Shown here: one piece after another, positions 26,465 to 37,400 of the stretch
Position numbering within the stretch: position 1 is the stretch's first letter
How the letters are laid out: every line of letters starts with the position of its first letter
Origin: Hoplostethus atlanticus
Taxonomy: Eukaryota > Chordata > Actinopteri > Trachichthyiformes > Trachichthyidae
Assembly: GCA_034670405.1 (NCBI GenBank)
Contig: JAXDDX010000051.1
Coordinates: forward strand, 897,501 to 961,500
DNA: 64,000 nucleotides
Reading direction: 5' to 3'
The notes under the pieces: model-generated
The model's database searches: none
What the model was told of the DNA's origin: nothing
The model's input: the letters and a program-made list of their open reading frames with translations, nothing else
Translations under genes and position numbers: made by a program

Positions 26465-29400
26465 TACAAGCTGCCGTTTTCAAATGCACAGTAAACGTTG
26501 GACATGTCTTCCCTCCTTCTGTCCTCCAAGCTAACAACAACACATTAAGACCTCATACAGTCTTCAGTCTTCACAGTATGTGGTAAAAAGGAATATGTGG
26601 TACACAAGCCGATATGGTTTTGAAATGACTGCTCTTTGAAAAGTGAGAGAGGAATAGGAAGGGGGGAAAAGATAAAAAAAGGAATATAAACCCTCTGAGA
26701 AGCTTTTGAAAATAACTGATAAAAGACTACATTTCTGAGAGGAATCAGTTCACTGTGTGTGTGTGTGTGTGTGGGTTTGTGTTCACACATGTGTATGTGT
26801 GAGAGAGTGAGAGTCAGACTGACACAGAGAGAGAGAGAGTGAGATGATTTATGTTTCTTTGAAAGCCTGTGCCAACTCTTTTCAACATTATCAATCCGGC
26901 ATTGTCACAAGTAACCATCCCTCTCTTCGCCCCGCTCTCCTCTCCTCCCTCTCCGTTCTCTCTCTCTCTCTCTCCATCCGTCGCTATCCCTAGAGACATG
27001 TCATCATCCTCTCCTCAATTCTTCTTCCTGCGTGTCCTGGAGGTCCTGCAACAAAGTCTATCCCAACATAATCCAATTTAGGATGGAGCGATGGGCAGCA
27101 AAAAAAAAAGACAGGCTTTGGAAGCGCCACACACACACACACACACTACACAATCATACCTCACACACACACACACACACACACGGCTCTGTTTGATGAT
27201 GTCATTCAAACCCCCCAATAATCTGATTTGAGTGGGCTGCCGATGGCTCAGCATTAGAATCGGTTTGTGGTTGAGCGGTTAGGATGCCTGCTCTTCGCTC
27301 TACGGCCAACGCAGAGGCCTTCCCTAATCATCAGCCCATAGAGAGAGTTGAACCACATTAAGGTTTCTCTGCCTCATTAAAGGGTTCCCTTCAGCACATG
27401 GCGCCCCGTCTGAGGAAATGGCACAAAATCAGGAAATGGGAGTTCCTGGGAGATCGAGCTGCTCAATTACAGTTTAGCAGTCATATGTTTTTCTTGTTAA
27501 TTTCCATAGTCTGTCATTTGAGTTCCTCCGAGGGTATTCAGAGAGCTCGGAGTCCATAGGGAGGAGTTGATGGTGAACGGAATAGTACATGTAGTCAGAG
27601 CTGGTAGCTTCGGGGACCAACGGCTAACTGCGTTGAGGGTCGAGGTGTTTAACGGGTGATTAGCAGTCCCCGGGAGTCGTCCACACCACCAAAGGCGCCG
27701 TCCTTTCCATTTTTATGCCTCTCAAAAAGATCAATTAGCACAATTATTTGGGCCTTTGTTCCATTAAACATTAATCGCAAGCGTTGTGCTCTTCGGCTTA
27801 GCAGGCTAACATTAATTGACAGCTGACATGACTTTGAGGGTGCGGTGATGCTGTCTCAGTTTTACAAAAGGCTTGATCAGAGGACATTTCAGTCACGACA
27901 CATAAAATCAGACACGTCCCTCATAGGGGATAAAACACTGTCATCGCTAGTTATGTGGTTTCACACACACAGACATGATATGTGGTGTCAGACATTGCCT
28001 TTGTACATTAAGTGATAGTATTCTCTCATACTAGATTCATAGAGTGTGGTCTTAGGTAAGATGTGGAGCTGGATTATAGATCCTGGAAGGACTTTTCCAG
28101 TGATAGTAGTTTGTCAATCTGTCTATAATCTCCTTAGGCAGCACCATGAGAGAAGATGCAGCTATAATCTGGCTGACTTGGTCAACACGTTTGCACATTG
28201 TGTCTGTGTGTGTGCGCACGTGTATTCATGCATGTGTGTGTACACGGTACCGTTAATGCTCGCTGATTGTGCATCCTGATTGATGTGTAAATTAAATTAG
28301 TGACCCGCTTGATGAAGCACTAATCTCACCATACATCACTGCAAAATTTCTTCAACCTTGTAACCAATTATACATCTGCAACAAAATGCAAAAGCTAAAA
28401 AAATGTGTTCTTCTTTTGAGTAACAAAATACAGCTTTCAAACTGTTCCTATCTGAGCCAGAATAACATCTGCTTTCTGTAGGGCTGTCATGAATCCATCT
28501 CCCTTTGGCTAGTGTCCCTTTCAGCTATGGGGGTGGGGGTGGGGGGGCATCATAAGAGGCTTGGCCGGTCTGTTTTCACTGGTGCAGTGTACAGTTGGTG
28601 GCGAGCAGCCGGTCCCAGATCCCTGGTAATTGAGGCTAAGAGGTTTATCTGGAGTCAGGACCCTGGCCTGTGGAGCAGGCTCTCAGGACGTGGCCAAATA
28701 GAGGGGCCCAGGACTGGAGAGGCTCTCCAAAGACGGCCCCAGTCAGGTCGCTGTCTTTCATCCTCTGTCCTCCCTCTACCCAACAGACCACCCTCACCCC
28801 ACTCTGTCTCATTCGCTGTCCCTCACCTCTCACTTTGAGTGATGGGACCCCCCATCTCAGTATCTTCCATAACCATAAGAGGAGGTCGTTTTCTCTTTAT
28901 TCTCTCTCTCGCTTGCTCTTTCTCAGGTCTCACACATAGTGGTACATATTAATGTGCATTATAAATCACACACACACACACACACATGCACGCTCACATG
29001 CACACTCACACTCATAAACCCAGACAGTACTCCCCCTCAGCAGTAATGGTCAGTTTCTATGTCTGTAAACCCCCAGGCCCCTCCCCTGCCTCTCAGGGTA
29101 ACGCGGGTCTTTCTCAGGACGCCAGGCTAATTTTACCTCCGCCACCAGGCCAGGACGAGGAGAGGAGGGGTTGAGGGAAGGCACATTTAGAGGTGTTATT
29201 TTGAGCTGCCATGTCAAGGCGTTGGATGAGACTATAAGCCCTTTGGGGCCTCTTCTATTCAAAGGCTATCACTTCCCAGAGGTGTGTGTCACCACTACTA
29301 CTATGCTACTATGGGACATGTAGTGGGAGATATAAATGACCCTCCGTAGGGGGATGCTGTACTATGGAGTGCAAGGAATGCAGGCTGAGCACCACACACA

Positions 29401-32400
29401 CACACACACAAATTCAATTTCAATTTAATTTCTTTCAAACACTAATTGGTTCCTTCTTAAAATTGATACCATAAAGCATTTTGTTCTTATTTGAAATTAG
29501 CTGATTCAGCTCTGCAAAGATATTAAAGCAACCAACCAGTCTTTCATTTCTTTATCATTAAACAAGCTTTGGGACAGTCACTTGCTTCAGGGTTGAGTAA
29601 TTAGAAGTACCCTACATTACATACAACTTGTAAAACTAAAGTTAAATTACTCCCTTTTTTATCGTTGTCTTTTTGTCAGCCCGTCTTTTGGCGCTGCATC
29701 CGCACATTTGTGATTCAACTCACCGCAAACTTAATTGCCACTGACCTACAGTAAATTGCCACCTAAAGCAAAATAAAGTACGACTACTATTAACTCATCC
29801 CCTTCCTCTCCCACCCCTTCCTCCCTGCTTCCAGACAGTGAGGTCGTTCCTCCCGACTGCCTGCGTCCACGCTCTTTCACCACGGTGCGCTCCTCCTCCC
29901 TGCGGCGCGAAGTGGACGACTCCCGCCTGTCCGTCAGCTTGTGCGACCTCAACCTGCAGCAGGAGGACGGGGGCCCGACTCACAGCCACACCCACCGCCA
30001 CACCCTCCACCTGGCCTCGGCCTCCTCTTCCTCCACCTGCCCCATCCCCCAGAACTCTCTCAACTCCCAGCAGTCCTCCTTGCTGCCCTCCGCCCTAGAG
30101 AGCGACCTCCACTTTCACCAGTTGCGCGGCGCCCACATTAAGACTCTGGACGAGCAGACGGTGGCGCGGTCCGAGCACGCACGCGAGGAGCGCACGCTGG
30201 TCTTCACCGACCGGCCCCTGCGCACTGGCGAGACCGTCTTCATCAAAGTCACCAAGTCCAGCCCGGTGCGTTCAGGCTCCCTGTCCTACGGCGTGACGTC
30301 CTGCGACCCGGCGGTGCTGCGACCCAGCGACCTGCCCTATAACCCGGAAGCGTTGGTGGACAGGAAGGAGTTCTGGGCGGTGTGCCGGGTGCCCACGCCT
30401 CTCCAGAGCAGTGACATCCTGGGCTTCTTGGTCAACCAGGAAGGGGAGGTCATCCTCAGCCACAACGGCACCAATGTGGGCATGCAGGTATGCGTGGACA
30501 ACTCCCGCCCACTCTGGATGTTCTTTGGTCTGCATGGGGCCATCACTCAGCTGAGGATTCTGGGTAAGTGAGCAATTCATACAGGACTGTGCAAAAGTCT
30601 TAGGCACCCTAGATCTTTTTTAATATATATTTGGTCTAAGATGTTTATTTACTGACACAGTAATCTGTATTAGAAAAGAGCAAATTTGAGATTCCAGAAC
30701 AAAATTCAATGTTACAGAGAAATCTTTGCTTTACAGATTTTTTTTTACATGTGCCTAAGACTTTTGCACAGTATTGTACATCCACAGTAGTTAGTGTGTG
30801 TGTCCTAAGTAGTGTCTTAAGCGCCCCTTAGTGCTTTGTCCAACCATAACCAGGATGGTGTAAGCTCTGAGCTCCATCCTTAATTCACTTGCTTGTATTG
30901 AGTATTCTGACAGTCAGTATCAACAGTATAGCAATTCAGACAAACTATCTCTAAGGCTAGGGTCATGACCAGAACCACATGTCTGTACAGGAGTCAGAAA
31001 GTAGGGACAGTACTTTGTTTGGGAAAGTACTTAGAGCAGATGTCTTGAGTCAGGAAGCCCAGGAAGCATCTAAACACACTCAAGGAATTAGTGAGAAAAG
31101 TAGATGCTCTCTCACGAACGGGAAAAAGAATGAAAAACAGGAAATGACTGAGTGGAGGTAGAGAAAGACTGTGGGAGGGGGGGCTGTGACCTGCGTGCAG
31201 CCGGGACAACATGATGTCTCAGCAGGGTGGACACTTTGGCTGCCAGCGGTGTGCCGAGCCACCTGAGGTCTGTTTACCCTTTTCTAAATGCCGATAATGA
31301 CAGGGGAAGTGTGAAAGGTGTGGGGCAGGTCAGGCCCAGCACTTCATTACGCCCCGACAAGCATGTTGCCTTCTCACAAGGCGCGCAGGCATGCACTCGG
31401 CATCTCTGCGGGGAGCATGAAAAAGAGGAAGACAGCTATGCAACAGGCTATCATTACGAATAGTATTTTGTTTCATGCTCAGCTCAGAGATTTGAATCTT
31501 CGACGTTATAATCATCCTCTATCATCAGATTTTTCAATGGGAAATTGTCGCTTTCTAATTAGACGTTTCGGTGAGCTGTGGCAGAGGTTTGACATGCAGG
31601 AAAAAAAGGGACATCTTTGTCAGCCGTGTCATGCACATTAGCACATGCAGCAGTGGAGGCTGTCTTGTTGTAAGAGACCAATTAAGAGTCATAGCAGCTC
31701 CAAAACAGCACAGGCACGTCCAAAGTGTCATAATTGTTTGCCGGTGGAGCACGAGCCATCTATAAATATATCACGCTTTGCTCTCAGTGATGGCAGAGGA
31801 AAAGGAAGGAAGGAAGGAGGTTAGGGGAACAACCTTGTCTTTAACTAGACATGCTTTGAAAGAGAGAGAGAGAGAGAGAGAGAGAGAAGCCATTATTAAC
31901 CCTCTCATTGTAAGTCACACTGGATAAGAGCATCAGCTAAATTCCTGAAATGTAATGTAATGTAACCCTTATGCATTGTGGTCATTTTAGAGTTTTCCCC
32001 TTATCAGTTGGTAAAGCTCTTGGTAAACACCCTAGAGGTTAAAACACTCATTTCTTGACCCACTTACTGACAGCACGGCAGCCATGACAGCCATGTCAAT
32101 GTCAAACGACGCTGTGTGAGCCTCAGTATTGTGCTGATATATTGATAATACTTAAATCAGTTCAGGAAATGCCAAGTTAGCAGAAAATCACCCCCCACAG
32201 ACAAGCTGTGTTTCGGTGTCCTCTTTACCTTCAGTTGATTTTCTGTGTTTGCGATCAGCCATGGTTACCTTAAATAAAAGTATCCTTGGTGCTAAGCAGT
32301 GCTGCACTAGGTATTGTGTTATCACACAAAGAGCTTACCTGACTCACTGTTAAGATGAAATGCTACCTGGGCAACAAGTGTGCCAAACAGACCGCCTCGT

Positions 32401-34096
32401 GTCTCTCTGTGTAGCTCTAACAATCATTTACTGAAACCAGAGAGCTGGATGCAACAAAACAGGAACAGCAGAACAATGAAAGCGGTCTGAGGTGCATCTC
32501 CTTATCGCTGGAGATCTAGGAATTCCTCCCCGCCCCGGCCAGAGTGTGAATCATCTTTATGTTCCAACTGCTTTGAATTAGGAGGTGTATCTTATCTGGC
32601 GGTTGCCGTCTGTTGATCTATTGCTTGTGTTGACCACAGAGCAATTCAGCTTTCAGTTCAGCTGTATTTGGCCCATGCATTATCCTTGGAGTGAGGGATG
32701 TTAAACTTAAGCCTGGCCGTGCGCATGCATCAACATGACGTCCACTAAAAGCGGAGCTCCCCTAGCGGGCTGGTGTCCTTCAGGACGCCAAGATAACATG
32801 GTTATTTTTTTAGTGCACCTTTCTAATAGGATCAGGCATACTCAAACAGATACACTGGGGTAGCTCAGTTCAGTCAGAGGGCTTGAACAGAGTAATTACA
32901 TTTTGGATTGAAATAGATACTGCAGTAGTAGTAGTATTAGTAGTAATGGAAGTAGTAATAGTAATAGTAATAGTAGTAGTTTATCCCAATGTTTTAAAAA
33001 AAAAGTAGAATTTCTTCTCTTCTTTTTAAGAAGTCTAATTGAAGAAGAGTACTGTATTACATGGGATGTAAGTATGTCAATAGGTCTCTCTGCCGTAACA
33101 ATTATACTGTACTTGATCTAGTGTACTAATTCAAGTGCTGATGCTGAAAAACAACATACAATATATGTGGGTGGAAGTGACAGAATTGGTGTAGATTATC
33201 TAATCCCACACTTCACACTCCACACTTCAAGACATAGACAGTTTTATTCCCTGGGGTATATTGCTTCAACCATGAAAATCACAATTTACTTTTTCTACGT
33301 TGCTTGAATGCAAGGATTTCTTGTTAGTATGATTATGTCAAAACAAGCTCAAAATAGACCAGCAGACAGCAGAGTTGAACTTTGAGAGAGATATTGAAAG
33401 GACCTTGGGCCTGGTGGCGTGGAAATAGGACACCCGTGACCCACTTCGCATGTATTATAGATTCCATTAAAATGTCAGTGCGTTCATGCTCAAGTGAACC
33501 GACTCGCCACCCACATCCTCATATACTGCAGCTGCCACACTCGTCTCTGCTCCACTTCTCATCTTCTCTCCTCTCATCTCTGCTGGTCTCCTCTCCTCTC
33601 CTCTCCTCTCCTCTCCTCTACCCCCCCCTCCTCTCCCCCCCCTCCTCTCCTCTCCTCTCCTCTCCTCTCCTGAACATTATACTGTTTCTTGCCCATTTCA
33701 AAGCACTTTTTTTGATCATTTGTCTACTCCTCCCACCACTTCCTCTCTCTTCCACACACACACAAATACTACCTTCTAACTTTTTCTCATCTGACAAAGC
33801 CTTAGCCTAAGTGCAGATTCATCCAGATACTGCTTCAGAACAGCAATTTCTGTCAAATTAAATGAACGACCACCCGTTTTGAAACCTGTACACGGTCAGT
33901 ATTTGGGGATAGCATTTCACCAAAGAACTGTTAATATAAACTATTTTGAGATCCTCTCCCTCTCACCTCCTTCTCTCTTCTATCACTCTTTCAGTCTGTA
34001 GACCGAGGCTTGGAGATTTTCCAGAAAGAGTTTTATGCCAGAAAGTGACTGAAAGCTGTCCTCACACAACTGAACCCTGTCAAGGCACTGGGTGGT

Positions 34097-34138
<42 letters not shown>

Positions 34139-34208
34139 ACATGTGCACATGTCCACAGACGGACAGAGAAGACATACACACACTCTCTCGCTCTCTCTTT
34201 CTCTCTTA

Positions 34209-34248
<40 letters not shown>

Positions 34249-34360
34249 CTACATACCTCCCATAGCAGCCTGCTTTAGAGGAACAAGCTGTTTCCATAGA
34301 TGTGTGTGGTTGATGCCAAAGAAGGCTGGATGATGGATGATGGATGATGGATGATGGATG

Positions 34361-34407
<47 letters not shown>

Positions 34408-37400
34408 GAAGGAATGAACGGGAGGGGAGGGGAGTAGAGAGGGAGAGATATGAATAGACAGTCAGAAACAGAGAGGGAGAGGCAGAGTACCTCTCACAGC
34501 TGTTCACACAGGTCTGGTTAATCTAGTGGTGAACAGGCGGGATCAGGGCTAGGCACCACGGATCCTGGCTCAGCTGCCCTGGGCGAGAGGTACCCGCCTG
34601 CCAGGGGGATTAACACAGAGAGAGATGGACAGGGGGGGACGTGGAGAGAATGAGGCTTTGGTTCCATAGGGGATCCAGTCACGCTAAAAGGGGCCTCGGG
34701 GTGATCGACCTCGAGTAACCTGATGAAAAGAGGGGAACCCTAAATAGTGTGATGTAGTGTCATGCATGGGTAGTATGTTCTTTCATTGGTTAGCATGGTT
34801 GGCTCACACAGCAAGAAGGACCCAGGTTTGAATCCCACCTCTGGCAGGTGGATAAGAGACTCTAAATTGTCCATGGGTATCAATGCGAGTGTGAGAGATT
34901 GTCTGCCAATTTACATTAGCCCTGTGATGGACTGGCAACCCGTCCAGGCAATGTATGTTGGGATAGGCTCCCGACCCTGAAAAGAAATAAGCAGTTAAAG
35001 AACATTAATGAATAGTGTCATGTAAGTGTGCACTGGGGTATAGTGTGGTTGTTGTCTTGCATGCAGACAGACTTGTTTGCACACTGTAAAGCTCAATGGG
35101 TAGAGCAAGGCACTAACACTGCCCGAGTTAGGAGTGTGATTCTCACAGGGGCCACCCATGCTTGAAATGTATTGGCTAAAAGCATCCATCAAATGGCATG
35201 TTACATCATGTTATACACTGAACACACAAATCATAGACAAGTACACACCGAGGCGCCAAAGGGGCTTGGGGGCACCAGGGCAACCCCCGGCGTGCAAACA
35301 AAAGGGATCCTTCGACTTAACTCCCCGTCTAAAATACCACACAAACCAGATCCTGATATAGAGCGCTTCTAAGAGTCATCAAGCTGTACAGACCACCGAC
35401 GTGCTTTGGGAGTGAGCGAAGGCTGCTCCCTGTGATGTAATTGTCTCCCTGGTTTTAGCTCCTGTATCCTTCTGCACAACACATATCTGTACACATTTCA
35501 TCAAATGGATCAGAGTGTTGGACAGGCAGGAGTGTCCCTGGAGAAGGTAGGGGTTCACTGTCTTCCCCAATGACACTTCAACAGTGATGGACCCATTAGC
35601 CCAATTTGTGACCTTCCAGTTTTGGGACAGTTCCTCTAAGTTCCAGGCCACCCTGTCCAGCATGTCCCACTGTTGGCATGGTCCATAATTGAAATAGGCA
35701 TCTGTCTGATGTCTGGCATCTGCCTTGGGGCATCAATTGGATTGATCAGACTGTTGGTGCAGATGGCGAAAGAGGGATGCAGTCTGGCAGATTGCTGGGA
35801 CATTCGTTAGTGCAGAGCTGTCAGCATGATGTTATTGGTCAGTGTTGATGGTGACTGTGCCACACCAGATGACTCATGTTTCACATTCTTCCTGCCAACT
35901 GTCCAGGAAAACAGACATACCGTGAAATGTCCCTCAATAAGTTGCACCGCAGCACAGTAAGGCTTTTTGACAAAGCGTCTGTCGCCACATCTAAAAATAA
36001 AAGGGCTGCAATGTCTATTGTGCCACAGTGGCTGGTTTGTATGCATTTGTTGGCAGGCTATTTTCTGACAGCAGGCTTTGGGGTAGGTAATTAACGCCAT
36101 CCCAATTCATGATGAGATGCAGCAATGCACTTGATGGGAATTATTTGTAGATGATTTCATGCTTGTTCTGCAAGACAGCGGATTTGCATGTTAATTTGTC
36201 AAGCATTTTGTTGTCATTCCACTTCCTTCACTGCCTGTGATGGTAAACTGTTAAGGTTATTTAAAATGAAAGCATTGGTGTATCATTACCTGTATGATAA
36301 AACTATATACTGCCAATACTTGTGTGATGCAATAGGCTTTGAATCCAGTTTGTCATGTCAGTCACGCAGGGGCCTTTAAAAGCCTGACCTGCCTTTCCGG
36401 GAATCATCGGCATTCCAACATGTGTTCCCTAAACTTGTATTTGGAATTCCCATTTGTTTTCCCCGCCACCGTGCAGAGAGAGGATGTGGAAAGAATGGAG
36501 TCCTCCTGCTCTCTTTTAAAATGTTCTTTCTCAAAAAAGAAAAGATGGAAGAGCTCTCCACTATGTGATGACTATGTGTATGTGCTTCTGAAGTGACTGT
36601 GCTCTCAGAAATTTAGACAAGTGTTCTCTCTGTACTCCCATGACTAAAAACGTAATGCCTGAAAACTGACAGTTAATCCTCCTCTAGTCTATTGTCTGTA
36701 GTGTTGTAGACTAAAGAAGAAGAAAAAGGAAAAAAGGCTCTCTCTTGAAAAAAAAAAACGTTCACACCCTGAGGAAGGTTCATCTTTAGTCTACAGTTTT
36801 AAATACCCCTACCCTTTAATACCCTAGCTTCAGCACATTGACATTTGCCCAGACAGCTCAGTCGGTAGGGTCGTGGGTTCGATCCCCACATAGTGTCAAG
36901 TACCTTTGTAAAGTAATGAATACATTTGAAGCCAAGGCAGCATGTATGTGTGGTCATGTTGTCCTGGTACCATGTGAGTCAGCATCTATTCTGAAAATCA
37001 TTTTAAGTTGTCAGTATGTCTCTGCAGTAATGTCACTAAGACAAATTCCAGTACATTTGACGTACTTGGCTGTTGAAGTAACTCCGATTCTGATGAACTC
37101 AAACGTCTTATCCTCTCCATTTTGCTGCTCTCACTAGGTTCCACTCATCTCGGGGATCCGCGGGCCACATCCAACCACAGCTCGCCCTCCTCCTCCCCAC
37201 ACACACCCAGCGCCCTGGGCAGTGGCAGCTCCGATCCGGTTCTGAACGGAGGGTTGTGCTCTGCTGCCTACTGCAGCTCAGTAGGGGGTAGGTACAGCTA
37301 GATAATGAGTCAGCACCAAAGATGGGGAATCAATCACTCCACAGGGGATTGACTGGGACTCACCATAGGATGGTGAGCAGAGGTCACCCTGTGGTCTTCT

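Larger units (their letters stand above)
18407..29834 (+). other. neurl1: neurl1 intron 3
   Basis: 11.4 kb. It contains a degraded repeat (18551-19010), an AGAAG pentamer tract (23221-23290), a CTCCT tract (25601-25634), C-runs, long CA arrays (26402-26462, 27128-27184), a GC-richer block at 20930-21400, and a non-repetitive homeobox-site-rich block (27190-27860). No further exon is supported. Confidence 0.85.
30564..37137 (+). other. neurl1: neurl1 intron 4
   Basis: 6.6 kb. It contains a small inverted-repeat element (30580-30778), GA, AGT, CTCCT, CA and GATA microsatellites, and several SINE relics (31906, 34784, 35081, 36847). A non-repetitive block lies at 31480-31800. No further exon is supported. 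Confidence 0.85.

Noticed and set aside
34326-34406. CRISPR-like direct repeats
   Set aside because: Tetranucleotide microsatellite without spacers, in a vertebrate genome.
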